DNA from: CAZDGV01 sp964505195
GTDB lineage: Bacteria; Bacteroidota; Bacteroidia; Chitinophagales; Chitinophagaceae
Length of the DNA stretch: 64,000 nt
Assembly: GCA_964505195.1 (NCBI GenBank)
Contig: CAZDGV010000001.1
Location: 182,200 to 246,199, forward strand
Reading direction: 5' to 3'
Shown piece by piece: positions 26,477 to 34,984 of the stretch. How positions within the stretch are numbered: position 1 is the first letter of the stretch; the number at the start of each line of letters is the position of its first letter. The notes beneath the pieces were generated by a model. That model worked only from the letters and a program-made list of their open reading frames with translations, was not told the origin of the DNA and ran no database searches. Made by a program: the position numbers and the translations under genes.

Positions 26477-27979
26477 TTAATGTTGGGCGAAATCCTGCTT
26501 AACCAGATCGGATACGATACCGGCACTTTTAAAACACAAAGGTATGCCACCGCCGGGATGTACACTTCCGCCGCATAAATACAACCCTTTTATGGTTCGT
26601 TTAAAATTGGCATGACGCAAAAAAGCTGCCATGCGACTGTTGCTGCTGGTGCCATACAACGCACCCTGATAAGCACCCGTATTGGCCTCTATCCGAATGG
26701 GATCGAGGTATTCCTCCACAGCAATGGCAGCAGCAATATCTGTTCCCAAACGATTACTCAGCTTCTCAACAACCTGTTGCCGCAGCTGCCGGCGGAGAGT
26801 TTCCCAATCCTGTCCGCTGTTGGAGGGCGCGTTGATGAGCAAGAACCAGTTTTCACCACCCTGCGGTGCATGCATCGCTTCCATTTTAGAAGTAATATTT
26901 ACATACACAGTTGGATCGTGGTACAAAGTACCCTTTCCGAAAATATGATTGAACTCATCGTGGTAGTTGCGACTGAAAAAAATATTGTGCAGATGTAATT
27001 CCGGAAAGCTCCGATTCATGCCCCAATAAAAAATCATACCACTACAGCTGCGCTGCTGACGGAGTACGCGGCGCGTACCTGCCTCATCTTGCAGCAAGTT
27101 GCGGTAGGTGAAATATACATCGGCATTGCTCACCACCACCGGTGCAGATTCAAAAGCATCGTTTACCATTACGCCCTGCACTTTGCCCGACTGATGCACA
27201 ATGCGCTGCACGGGTGTATTGAAATGAAAGGTAACACCCTTTTTTATGGCCAGCCGATACAATGCTTCGGTAATGCTGATCATTCCTCCTTCGGGATAAA
27301 AGGTGCCTTCATTCAATTCAAGGTGCGGAATCAAACTCATCATACCGGGTGTTTGATATGGATCGCTGCCGTTGTAGGTGGCAAAGCGATCGAAGAGTTG
27401 CACCGTTTCAGGATTGCGAAAGCGTGTGCGGTTGAATGCATGCAAGCTGCTGAAAAGATAGGGCCATCGTACGCGCTTGAGTGCCGCAGGTATGCGGCGA
27501 TGAAGCCAGGTTTCGGGTTTGTGCAAAGAGTAATTCAAAAAGATGCTTCCAATAGCATCATACACCGATGCGGCATCAGACAAATAGCGTTTTACAGTTG
27601 CAGGGTCCTCGCCCAATTTTTCCTGCAACTCTGCGCAAAGCGCTTCATTATCGGTGTAAGCATTCACGGTTTTACCGCTTTCATAAAAATAGCGACAGGA
27701 AAGCGGAACGGATTGATAACGAAAATAAGATTGCATGTCCTCCCCTGCCAGTTCAAAAAGTGCTTCTATATTTTGCGGCTGCGTAAATAAGGACGGACCC
27801 GCATCAAAACGGTAGCCATCTTTTTCTATCAACGTGAGCTTGCCGCCCGGACTAGCATTCCGTTCATACACATTTACCTCAAAGCCCATCACTGCCAGTC
27901 GAATAGCACTGGCCATACCAGCCACACCGCTACCAATAACAATGGCTTTGCGATTTTGTATAGAAAAACGATTGGTCAT
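26477..27979 (-). CDS. crtD: CrtI-family carotenoid 3,4-desaturase (CrtD-like)
   Basis: This is an FAD-dependent carotenoid desaturase. The N-terminal dinucleotide-binding motif is AIVIGSGVAGMASAIRLAVMGFEVNVYERNASPGGK, followed by YRFDAGPSLFTQPQNIEALF. The C-terminus carries GLYLCGGSVHPGGGIPLCFKSAG, the conserved FAD-binding end of CrtI/CrtD enzymes. Two such desaturases are in the cluster. This one, next to cruF and with the GPSLFTQP variant, is best read as CrtD, which desaturates the 3',4' bond of 1'-hydroxy carotenoids. The start at 27979 (MTNRFSIQNRK) avoids overlap with idi; an extension to 28030 is open. The assignment between CrtI and CrtD rests partly on context. Confidence 0.82.
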   Translation of the reverse strand: MTNRFSIQNRKAIVIGSGVAGMASAIRLAVMGFEVNVYERNASPGGKLTLIEKDGYRFDAGPSLFTQPQNIEALFELAGEDMQSYFRYQSVPLSCRYFYESGKTVNAYTDNEALCAELQEKLGEDPATVKRYLSDAASVYDAIGSIFLNYSLHKPETWLHRRIPAALKRVRWPYLFSSLHAFNRTRFRNPETVQLFDRFATYNGSDPYQTPGMMSLIPHLELNEGTFYPEGGMISITEALYRLAIKKGVTFHFNTPVQRIVHQSGKVQGVMVNDAFESAPVVVSNADVYFTYRNLLQDEAGTRRVLRQQRSCSGMIFYWGMNRSFPELHLHNIFFSRNYHDEFNHIFGKGTLYHDPTVYVNITSKMEAMHAPQGGENWFLLINAPSNSGQDWETLRRQLRQQVVEKLSNRLGTDIAAAIAVEEYLDPIRIEANTGAYQGALYGTSSNSRMAAFLRHANFKRTIKGLYLCGGSVHPGGGIPLCFKSAGIVSDLVKQDFAQH

Positions 27980-28005
27980 GAAATAATTTCTGATTGAAGC
28001 AATCT

Positions 28006-28527
28006 TCAAAAAGGATGGTTGTGCATCCATTCTTCCAGCAAAGGAAAAGCAATTTTAAACCAAACGGTATATTGCTCAGGTGCAATCTTTAAAGAAGTAC
28101 GCACTGTTTCCATGCTTTCATAAGTAATGGCCTTCACTTCCAACGGATCAGGATGAAACGCACCTTCATATTGACCAACAAATACATGATCGTATTCATG
28201 CTCAATGAGTCCGTTGTCGAAACCGGAACGATAGGTAAACTGAAAGGCAGACTTGAGCGGTGTTGCTATGCCCAGTTCCTGCTGCACGCGTCGATGTGCT
28301 GCGGAAAGGGTGTCTTCTCCCGGCATCGGGTGACTGCAACAAGCGTTGGTCCATAAACCCGGACTATGATATTTTGAATCGGCACGCTGCTGCAGCAGCA
28401 TATTACCGGCATGGTCGAACAGAAAAACACTGAAAGCCCTGTGCAGCAGCCCTTTTTGGTGCGCTTCCATTTTCTCCATTACACCAATGGGCACATCCTG
28501 CTCATTCACAAGAATCAATTCCTGCAT
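28006..28527 (-). CDS. idi: Isopentenyl-diphosphate delta-isomerase, type 1
   Basis: Idi interconverts isopentenyl and dimethylallyl diphosphate, balancing precursors for carotenoid synthesis. The 173-residue protein is a Nudix-fold enzyme: LHRAFSVFLFDHAGNMLLQQRA, then LWTNACCSHPMPGE with the catalytic Cys (TNxCCSHP), and the Nudix-like helix AAHRRVQQELGI. EHEYDHVFVGQYEG provides the catalytic Glu and the metal-binding EYD. Its presence in the cluster suggests isoprenoid supply is matched to pigment production. It sits 13 bases downstream of crtB. Confidence 0.93.
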   Translation of the reverse strand: MQELILVNEQDVPIGVMEKMEAHQKGLLHRAFSVFLFDHAGNMLLQQRADSKYHSPGLWTNACCSHPMPGEDTLSAAHRRVQQELGIATPLKSAFQFTYRSGFDNGLIEHEYDHVFVGQYEGAFHPDPLEVKAITYESMETVRTSLKIAPEQYTVWFKIAFPLLEEWMHNHPF

Positions 28528-28540
28528 GAAGGTTTATTGT

Positions 28541-29377
28541 TTAGAGAATATTCAATTGGCTGCGAATGCCCGCACGTACAAGAATCATGGCTTTGCCGTA
28601 GCTGGGAATGCGAATACGCTGTTCCATGATGGTATCGGGCTCCAGACGTTTGATTTTTTTGAACAGCGAGAGGTAATACTTATACGCCACATATACTCCG
28701 AAACGAGCTTTCAAAGGCAATTGCAGAATGCCTGCATAGGCCTGATCAAAATCTTTTTGAATATCCTGTTCAATAGACATTTTATCCGCTTCGCTGAAGC
28801 GCGCGAAATCGAGTCCCGGAAAATAAGTACGGTTCAGTTGTTTGAAATCGGCACGGAGATCGCGCAGGAAATTTACTTTCTGAAATGCGGCACCCAGCGA
28901 CTGCGCATAGGGCTTGAGTGTTTGATATTTTGCTTCATCCCCATTCAAAAACACATAGAGGCACATCAAACCAACCACTTCGGCACTGCCGTAAATATAT
29001 TCCTCATAACCTTGCTGGTTGTAACTGAATTTATTCAGATCCATTTCCATGCTTCTGAAAAAAGCTTCAATTAGGTTATGATCAATTTTATAATGATTTA
29101 CGGTAAGCTGAAAACTGTGCAGTATCGGATTAAGACTGATACCGCGCTCAATGGCATCGTATGTCTGGCGCTTGAAATCGGCCAGCAGCTCATTTTTATC
29201 CTGGTCGTGAAAGGTATCTACAATTTCATCCGCAAAACGCACAAAACCATAAATGTTATAGATGGGCTGACGCAGCTCTTCATGCAGCAGGCGAATAGCC
29301 GATGAAAAGGATGTGCTGTATTGCTCCGTTGTATGACGGGAGCAAAACTGGCTTACCTGGTGAAAGAGTTGCATCAT
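28541..29377 (-). CDS. crtB: Phytoene synthase
   Basis: CrtB condenses two geranylgeranyl diphosphates to 15-cis-phytoene. The two aspartate-rich motifs are present: FVRFADEIVDTFHD near residue 45 and the FLRDLRADFKQLNRTYFP region near residue 170. The trans-isoprenoid synthase pattern YNIYGFVRFADE and YIYGSAEVVGLMCLYVF surround the active site. Length of 278 residues is normal. The start may be at 29377 or one codon later. It lies between crtI and idi with short gaps. Confidence 0.93.
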   Translation of the reverse strand: MMQLFHQVSQFCSRHTTEQYSTSFSSAIRLLHEELRQPIYNIYGFVRFADEIVDTFHDQDKNELLADFKRQTYDAIERGISLNPILHSFQLTVNHYKIDHNLIEAFFRSMEMDLNKFSYNQQGYEEYIYGSAEVVGLMCLYVFLNGDEAKYQTLKPYAQSLGAAFQKVNFLRDLRADFKQLNRTYFPGLDFARFSEADKMSIEQDIQKDFDQAYAGILQLPLKARFGVYVAYKYYLSLFKKIKRLEPDTIMEQRIRIPSYGKAMILVRAGIRSQLNIL

Positions 29378-29401
29378 AAACAGTACATGAAATGGCAGAC
29401 G

Positions 29402-30871
29402 TTAAAAATATCGATTTATTTGCTTCGCTACAACTTCTCCGCTGATTAAACTGGGCGGCACCCCTGGTCCGGGCACCGTAAGCTGCCCCGTATAAAACAA
29501 ATTCTTCACCTTTTTACTACGCAGCGAAGGTTTTAAAACAGCTGTTTGCAGCAAAGTGTTCGCTAAACCGTAGGCATTTCCTTTAAAAGCATGATAATCA
29601 TCCTTGAAATTGCTTACGCCGAAGGATTTTTTGTAAACAATGGCATCGCGGATACGATTACCGGTTCTGTTTTCAAAACGTTCGAGAATACGGTCGAAGT
29701 AGCGATCACGCAGCTCCTCAGTATCACCTTCCAAGCCGGCAGCGATGGGTATTAAAAAGAAAAGATTTTCATGATCTGCTGGTGCCCCCGATGCATCGGT
29801 AGCCGTGGTGGCACTCACATAAAAAAGCGGATCGGATGGCCACTGCGGGGTGGTATAAATTTCTTTTCCGTGTACCGAAAAATCGGTGTCGAAGAAAAGG
29901 GTATGATGCGGAACATTGTTCAAACGTTTGTTCAGTCCCACATAATACAGTAAAGAGGATGGTGCCATCACGCGGGTGTTCCAATACTGATCGCTATAGC
30001 TGCGATAGGATGTAGGCAAGAGCGATGTTTCGGTATGATGGTAGTCGGCCCCGCTGATAATTACATCAGCTGTGAATTCCTTTCCAGCAGCAGTAACAGA
30101 AACAGCGCGACCATCTTTCACATTGATGCGCTCAACCGGATGATTAAAAAGGAATGTTACGCCCAGCTCTGCAGCAACGCTTTGCATTGCTTCCACAATT
30201 TTATACATGCCGCCAATGGGATACCAAGTACCCAACTGTACATCTGCATAATTCATTAAACTATAAAGTGCCGGTGTTTTCTGAGGCAATGCCCCTAAAA
30301 AGAGTACGGGAAATTCCATCAGCTCGCGCAGTCTGGAATCTTTAAAATGCTTTTGAACATGTTTGCTGATCGATTGGAATACATCGAGACGAAATACACC
30401 GCGTACAAGTTCCATATCTGCAAACTCGAGCAGTGATTGCCCTGGTTTAAATACCAGTTTATTGATGCCCACTTGATATTTGTAGGCAGCTTCCTCCATG
30501 AAACGATCCAAAGCCAAACTACTGCCCGGCTCAATCTGATCGAACAGCTGCTTCAGCTTCGCATAATCGGCGGGAACATCCATTGCATCGTTTGGAAAGT
30601 AAACGCGGTAAGATGGATCTAGGCGTTGTAACTGATAATAGTCGGATACTTTTTTTCCAAACTGCTGAAAATAGCGTTCAAATACATCAGGCATCCAATA
30701 CCAGCTGGGACCCATATCGAATGTAAAACCATTCACTTCCATTTTGCGTGCTCTGCCACCTGGAATGTTATGCTGTTCCAGCATAGTAACATTCCAACCA
30801 TCTCTTGCTAAAAAACTCGCAGCTGAGAGTCCGGCAAATCCGGCACCTATAACCAATGCATTTTTCTTCAT
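29402..30871 (-). CDS. crtI: Phytoene desaturase CrtI
   Basis: CrtI converts phytoene to lycopene through four desaturations. The N-terminus KKNALVIGAGFAGLSAASFLARDGWNVTMLEQHNIPGGRA is the FAD-binding fold and FDMGPSWYWMPDVFERYF the adjacent conserved segment. The C-terminus NLFYTGQLTVPGPGVPPSLISGE is the family signature. The start at 30871 (MKKNALVIG) is preferred; an upstream in-frame start at 30919 adds 16 unlikely residues. It precedes crtB by 24 bases and follows the ECF sigma gene by 90 bases. Confidence 0.92.
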   Translation of the reverse strand: MKKNALVIGAGFAGLSAASFLARDGWNVTMLEQHNIPGGRARKMEVNGFTFDMGPSWYWMPDVFERYFQQFGKKVSDYYQLQRLDPSYRVYFPNDAMDVPADYAKLKQLFDQIEPGSSLALDRFMEEAAYKYQVGINKLVFKPGQSLLEFADMELVRGVFRLDVFQSISKHVQKHFKDSRLRELMEFPVLFLGALPQKTPALYSLMNYADVQLGTWYPIGGMYKIVEAMQSVAAELGVTFLFNHPVERINVKDGRAVSVTAAGKEFTADVIISGADYHHTETSLLPTSYRSYSDQYWNTRVMAPSSLLYYVGLNKRLNNVPHHTLFFDTDFSVHGKEIYTTPQWPSDPLFYVSATTATDASGAPADHENLFFLIPIAAGLEGDTEELRDRYFDRILERFENRTGNRIRDAIVYKKSFGVSNFKDDYHAFKGNAYGLANTLLQTAVLKPSLRSKKVKNLFYTGQLTVPGPGVPPSLISGEVVAKQINRYF

Positions 30872-30961
30872 CCGATAGTACGCATTAAAAAGATGAAAGG
30901 GTAAGATACGGATAAGCAAAAGCTTTTAAGGTCCGCATTGTAAAAACAAGGTTTGGCTGCA

Positions 30962-31462
30962 TCAGTAACGGGTAATCTGTTCTTTCAGCAATTTGCGTGC
31001 AAAGTGTATTCTGCTTTTGATGGTGCCCAGTGGCTCCTGAAGCATATCAGCAATTTCATGGTATTTAAACCCTTCAAAATAAAGCATGAAGGGCTTTTTG
31101 AAAATTTCAGGCAGGTTATGAAGCGCCTGCGTAATTTCTTTCATGCGCAATGCAGATTCAGCATGATTCACAACCGTTGCCTGCTGGTAGTCGAGAAAGA
31201 ATTCATTCGGCGTTGCATCGAAGATGGTGTTTTGCTTTACGCGTCTGCGATAATTATTAATGAAAATATTACGCATGATGGTATAAAGCCATGCTTTGAT
31301 GTTGGTGCCTACATTATACTTTTCCTGGTTTGCCAATGCCCTGTACATTGTTTCCTGTAAAAGATCCTTGGCGGTTTCATTATCCCGCGTTAAGGTGAAA
31401 GCAAATGGCTTGAGGAACTCTGTATTGTTCATCAGCAACTGGTTGAATTCTGCGGTTGACAT
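30962..31462 (-). CDS. ECF-type RNA polymerase sigma factor of the carotenoid cluster
   Basis: This 166-residue sigma-70-family protein has regions 2 and 4 only. Region 2 is FLKPFAFTLTRDNETAKDLLQETMYRALANQEKYNVGTNIKAWLYTIMRNIFINNYRR. Region 4 is ALHNLPEIFKKPFMLYFEGFKYHEIADMLQEPLGTIKSRIHFARKLLKEQI, with a clear helix-turn-helix. The start at 31462 (MSTAEFNQ) fits a promoter 27 bases upstream. No anti-sigma gene adjoins. Placement between the CarH-like regulator and crtI suggests that it drives or is driven with pigment genes, as ECF factors do in several light-regulated systems; this is inference. Confidence 0.9.
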   Translation of the reverse strand: MSTAEFNQLLMNNTEFLKPFAFTLTRDNETAKDLLQETMYRALANQEKYNVGTNIKAWLYTIMRNIFINNYRRRVKQNTIFDATPNEFFLDYQQATVVNHAESALRMKEITQALHNLPEIFKKPFMLYFEGFKYHEIADMLQEPLGTIKSRIHFARKLLKEQITRY

Positions 31463-31488
31463 AGAAACTTGTTTAATGAAAATGATAT

Positions 31489-31520
31489 CAAATTTAAACA
31501 CAATAACCGCAGCTTTCCAA
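31489..31520 (-). promoter_or_regulatory. Predicted promoter of the ECF sigma gene
   Basis: On the minus strand, TTG (31518-31520) and TAAATTTG (31489-31496) are separated by 21 bases, matching the Bacteroidota -33/-7 architecture. The -7 box ends 26 bases upstream of the ATG. Confidence 0.5.
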
Positions 31521-31578
31521 TTAAATGTTTAATTTTTTGATAAAAAGATAAAACAAACTGGCTGAAAGTAATTAAAAC

Positions 31579-31591
31579 ATTGATTATCAAT
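31579..31591. promoter_or_regulatory. Inverted repeat between the CarH-like gene and the sigma gene
   Basis: ATTGA-TTA-TCAAT is a perfect 5-bp inverted repeat with a 3-base centre, 59 bases upstream of the predicted sigma-gene -33 element. It could be an operator; AT-rich sequence makes chance possible. Confidence 0.25.
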
Positions 31592-31675
31592 ACATTACTG
31601 CCAAAAAGGGCAATAAATTAAACCAGAACTGTAGATGAGAAACCGGTAAAAAAGAGGGATAAACTGAACAAAAAC

Positions 31676-32560
31676 CTACTTCAGGTTGGCAATAAACGTA
31701 TTTACATCGGCCAGTGATTTCAGGAACTGAATATTGGAATGAGGCGCTTCATCGGTATAGGTTTGACTAAGCAATCCGGAAATCAGCAAGGGTGTTTTTG
31801 CAATGCGATGCTTGAAAGAAAGCAGGAATTTCTCAAAATTAAATTCCTTCATCACTGTAGTTAAATGCGTGTAGAGATAATCGGGCTGTTTGATATTCAC
31901 TACAAATTCCACATCTGCCAGAGGCACATTCGCACCCAGGTAAATGGTTTTAACACCTCTGCTCTTTAGCATGTAATTCAGAAACAGCAAACCCAATTCA
32001 TGGTGCTCATTTTCGGGAAGGAAGAGCAATACCTTGGTTTTTAAATTGAAAGGCACTGAAATGCTTTCGATGCCTACAATTAGCTTTTGTCGAATGATAT
32101 TCGTTATAAGATGTTCCTGCGCAGGATTGATATGATCGGTAACCCACAATATGCCTATGCGATCCAAAAACGGAAAAATAATATGCGTGATGGTCTTTTC
32201 AATTCCGCGTGCAACAATATACTGATCCAACACGTCTTCAAAATCTTCCGTATTCAGATCAATCATGTTTTGTATCAAATCATTTACGATCCGCTCCTGC
32301 TGTGCCTGCGCTCCTGAAAGTGCAAGTATTTTATCGCGCAGCTCTTCATTGTTCATACGGTTGATATGCGAAATTTTATAACCGTATTTATTCAATAAAG
32401 AAATATTGAGCAGGGTTTTGAGTTCCTGATTGCTGTAATAGCGAATATTGGTGGCCGTGCGCTGGGGACGCAAAAAACTGTAACGCTGCTCCCAAATACG
32501 AATGGTATGGGCCTTAATACCGCTTAGGTTTTCTAGGTCTTTGATCGTGAACTTGTTCAT
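31676..32560 (-). CDS. MerR-family regulator with B12-binding domain (CarH/LitR-like photoreceptor)
   Basis: A MerR helix-turn-helix (residues 1-70, FTIKDLENLSGIKAHTIRIWEQRYSFLRPQRT...IRYYSNQEL) is followed by a helical cap and a cobalamin-binding domain. Both CarH signatures are visible: W139-x9-E149-H150 (WVTDHINPAQEH) in the cap that covers adenosylcobalamin, and E185-x-H187-x2-G190 with the histidine that ligates cobalt from below. CarH represses carotenoid genes in the dark as a tetramer and falls apart in light. The residue after W139 is Val, where the Thermus protein has a second cobalt-ligating His, so the light-adduct chemistry may differ. It lies upstream of the sigma and crt genes on the same strand. 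Confidence 0.88.
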   Translation of the reverse strand: MNKFTIKDLENLSGIKAHTIRIWEQRYSFLRPQRTATNIRYYSNQELKTLLNISLLNKYGYKISHINRMNNEELRDKILALSGAQAQQERIVNDLIQNMIDLNTEDFEDVLDQYIVARGIEKTITHIIFPFLDRIGILWVTDHINPAQEHLITNIIRQKLIVGIESISVPFNLKTKVLLFLPENEHHELGLLFLNYMLKSRGVKTIYLGANVPLADVEFVVNIKQPDYLYTHLTTVMKEFNFEKFLLSFKHRIAKTPLLISGLLSQTYTDEAPHSNIQFLKSLADVNTFIANLK

Positions 32561-32632
32561 TCGGATCTATTACAAAAGAAAGAAAGGCTTTGTTTACGAA
32601 ATTCAGACAAACATTTGATTATTAGCTCTTTC

Positions 32633-32649
32633 TCACAAATTCGTTGTGA
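32633..32649. promoter_or_regulatory. Operator candidate upstream of the CarH-like gene
   Basis: TCACAA-N5-TTGTGA is a perfect 6-bp inverted repeat lying 73-89 bases upstream of the regulator's start, the position expected for an autoregulatory or CRP/FNR-like site. No experimental consensus for this regulator is known to me. The rest of 32561-32776 holds no supported gene. Confidence 0.4.
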
Positions 32650-32723
32650 TGAAGTTAAACAAAATTCAAATTCAAAAACAACCCTAAGTCGGTGATCTGT
32701 AGCATTTTATCGATTTTCTTGCT

Positions 32724-32759
32724 AAAAACAGGCATTTTGTCTGAAAAAAGGGACATGCC
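32724..32759 (-). terminator. Imperfect terminator after the acetyltransferase gene
   Basis: GGCAT (32731-32735) and GTC (32739-32741) pair with ATGCC (32755-32759) and GAC (32752-32754), with a three-base bulge. On the minus strand the hairpin is followed by TGTTTTTAG, 18 bases past the stop of the transferase gene. Confidence 0.45.
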
Positions 32760-32776
32760 GTGGGCTCAAAATATTT

Positions 32777-33259
32777 TTATCGGTCTGCCTCTGGAAGCGG
32801 CCCAATTCGTTTTGCCGGGTTGCCTGCATAAATACCTGGACTAAGAATACTTTGGGTAACAACGGCTCCTGCACCAATAACTGCATGATCACAAATATGA
32901 ACCGGTAAAATGGTGGCATTACTGCCGATGGATACATGATTGCCAATATGCGTTTGCTCCCATTTTGAACGGTCGCCACCGGCGGGCTTTCCATCATTGA
33001 AGCGATCGTTGATAAACATCACGCCATGACCAATAAAACAGTCGTCGCCAATCGTTACCCCTTCGCAAATAAAACTATGGCTTTGAATACGGGTACGATG
33101 CCCCACGGTTACGCCCTTTTGAATTTCGGTGAACGGACCTACAAAGCAATGATCGCCCAACTTACATTCATACAAATTACAGGGAGCAACAATCACCACT
33201 GCTTCTCCCACTTCAATATCACGGATCTGCGCTTCGCGCAGCTGAAAATGATTTTTCAT
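32777..33259 (-). CDS. Left-handed beta-helix acyltransferase (WbpD-like)
   Basis: This hexapeptide-repeat acetyltransferase of 160 residues has repeats such as CKLGDHCFVGPFTEIQKGVTVGHRTRIQSHSFICEGVTIGDDCFIGHGVMF over most of its length. A catalytic-type His is present in the loop DRFNDG...KWEQTHIGNHVSIGSNATILP. It ends with GAGAVVTQSILSPGIYAGNPAKRIGPLP, typical of sugar N-acetyltransferases. The closest functional type is WbpD, which acetylates the 3-amino group of UDP-2-acetamido-3-amino-glucuronate, and the oxidoreductase upstream fits that pathway. The aminotransferase (WbpE) and the dehydrogenase (WbpA) are absent here. Confidence 0.82.
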   Translation of the reverse strand: MKNHFQLREAQIRDIEVGEAVVIVAPCNLYECKLGDHCFVGPFTEIQKGVTVGHRTRIQSHSFICEGVTIGDDCFIGHGVMFINDRFNDGKPAGGDRSKWEQTHIGNHVSIGSNATILPVHICDHAVIGAGAVVTQSILSPGIYAGNPAKRIGPLPEADR

Positions 33260-33340
33260 AAAGGAGAGTGCAGAATTTTATCAAAACAAATATCTACTAT
33301 TTTTTCACGACGCACATAACAGAAGTAACGCCGTTGATAT

Positions 33341-34351
33341 CTATTTTTTTGCTGCTTTGTAAAACTGCTCGATCATACGCACTGTCTCCATGCCTTCTGC
33401 TCCGGATACATGTAAATGCTTTTTCCCACCTAAGAGCGCTATGAATTCATCATACACTTTATCATGGTTGCTCATGGATCCTTCGTATCCCTTATAGCGA
33501 TTGGGTTTAACTGTTGTGGCAAGCAGCTTGCTTTTAATCAGTTTAGGCTGCTGGTAAGTTATGGTATTGAGATACGAGCCGCCGATTTTGATGGTTGCTT
33601 TTTCAGCCAGTATGGTAAGCGAACCTTCAAAGTTGGATTTTATACTGTTCACAGAATAATGAAAACTGCCCGGTACACCCTTTTGCGTGAGAAAAGAAAA
33701 CACACCGGTATCTTCTGTTTCAATTTGTTGCTGATGTAATTGATTGGCTAGGCAGCCCTGCACTTTTTCAACGGCACCAAAAAACCAGTAGAGCAAATCC
33801 ACAAAATGACTAAACTGCGTAAACAGCGTACCTCCATCCAGTGCAAGGGTTCCGCGCCAACTGCTTTGCCCATAATATGCCGGACCGCGGTGCCAGAAAC
33901 CATTGATCTGTATGCTGCTGATAGCACCTAAGCGGCCTTTATCGAGCAGGCGCTTCACTGCGGTTACGGCCGGATTAAATCGATTTTGTTTTACAATTAC
34001 CAAATGCTTGCCTGCTTTCGCCGCTGCTGCATTCATGCGTTTTGCATCTGCCAAACGAATGGCCATGGGTTTTTCGCATAATACATGCAAACCTGCACGC
34101 AAACCGGCAACGCTATGCGCTGCATGCAATCCGTTTGGCGTGCATACAATCAAAACATCTGCTTTTTCACTGCGCAACATTTCACAGATGGAAGTGTATC
34201 CGTAGCAAGACCATTTTTTACTAAAACTCCGCACACGCTTTTCGTCTGTATCGCAAACTGCAACCAACACACCTTTTTCAGCAGCTAGTTGCGCATGGCG
34301 ATTACCAATGGCGCCACAGCCTACCAGTAAAAAGCGAACAGGGCTTTGCAT
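33341..34351 (-). CDS. Gfo/Idh/MocA-family oxidoreductase (WbpB-like)
   Basis: This is an NAD-dependent sugar oxidoreductase of 336 residues. The Rossmann motif is FLLVGCGAIGNRHAQLAAEKG and the EKP motif is HVLCEKPMAIRLADAKRM, with Lys as the family's catalytic or cofactor-binding residue. GGTLFTQFSHFVDLLYWFFG provides the conserved His of the substrate pocket. It lies between upxY and the acetyltransferase in the same direction. Together they look like part of a route to diamino or acetamido uronic acids for surface polysaccharide. The substrate is inferred from neighbours only. Confidence 0.82.
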   Translation of the reverse strand: MQSPVRFLLVGCGAIGNRHAQLAAEKGVLVAVCDTDEKRVRSFSKKWSCYGYTSICEMLRSEKADVLIVCTPNGLHAAHSVAGLRAGLHVLCEKPMAIRLADAKRMNAAAAKAGKHLVIVKQNRFNPAVTAVKRLLDKGRLGAISSIQINGFWHRGPAYYGQSSWRGTLALDGGTLFTQFSHFVDLLYWFFGAVEKVQGCLANQLHQQQIETEDTGVFSFLTQKGVPGSFHYSVNSIKSNFEGSLTILAEKATIKIGGSYLNTITYQQPKLIKSKLLATTVKPNRYKGYEGSMSNHDKVYDEFIALLGGKKHLHVSGAEGMETVRMIEQFYKAAKK

Positions 34352-34461
34352 GAAAACAAAAACTTAAGATGAATACCAATACTTTAGGAAATAACCGAAA
34401 AGCAAGTTAAGGTATTTAACGGCGACTGCTAACAATGCCGTTCAGCAAACAAGACCCGGGT

Positions 34462-34959
34462 TTATACAGGCTCCAGATTTCTTTTTTCGAATTGTGCGGC
34501 AAGTTCATATCCCAAACTTTCAATCACCACAACGGCGCGGTTATTCTTGATTTGTACTACCACCCCTTCTTTGTTCATCATCACACCCGTTCTAATGCGC
34601 ACGCGCTGACCTTCTGTTAGTGTTAAGGGACGCACCTCCACATCTTCATAATCGCGCAGAAACTTTTTGATGAGTTCGATCTCTTCATTTCGGATAATCG
34701 CGGGCTTCCGCTCCCAGTAAACAAAGTTTACCACGCCATCGGTAAAACGCACTTCTCCCTTTTCAGCTTCGGTGATATTTACAAAAACATAAGAGGTAAA
34801 AAGCGGGACCTGTACAATTTTTGTGCGGTCGGTCCAGCGACGACGAACGCGATTCAGCGGACAATAAGCCTCCATCCCTTTGCGGGTGAGCAAATCATTT
34901 ACTTTTTTTTCCCAACGCGGGCGCGTATAGAGCGCATACCATTTTTTTTCTTCACTCAT
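34462..34959 (-). CDS. UpxY-family (NusG-like) transcription antiterminator
   Basis: This 165-residue NusG paralogue has an NGN domain (KKWYALYTRPRWEKKVNDLLTRKGMEAYCPLNRVRRRWTDRTKIVQVPLFTSYVFVNI) and a C-terminal KOW domain (EGQRVRIRTGVMMNKEGVVVQIKNNRAVVVIESLGYELAAQFEKRNLEPV). UpxY-type proteins are the first genes of capsular or exopolysaccharide operons in Bacteroidota and allow transcription through leader terminators. Here only two sugar genes follow, so the operon is very short or the remainder is elsewhere. Its leader holds a hairpin with a T tract (35020-35053), consistent with autoregulated antitermination. Confidence 0.88.
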   Translation of the reverse strand: MSEEKKWYALYTRPRWEKKVNDLLTRKGMEAYCPLNRVRRRWTDRTKIVQVPLFTSYVFVNITEAEKGEVRFTDGVVNFVYWERKPAIIRNEEIELIKKFLRDYEDVEVRPLTLTEGQRVRIRTGVMMNKEGVVVQIKNNRAVVVIESLGYELAAQFEKRNLEPV

Positions 34960-34984
34960 GTCGGCGTTTCACTTTTATCGTGCA

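Noticed and set aside
25837..26502. A 221-codon open frame on the plus strand opposite cruF
   Set aside because: It is antisense to cruF, has no family resemblance, and its composition mirrors that of the opposite strand.
27089..27790. A 233-codon open frame on the plus strand opposite crtD
   Set aside because: It is antisense to a strongly conserved desaturase and encodes nothing recognisable. Long antisense frames are common opposite such genes.
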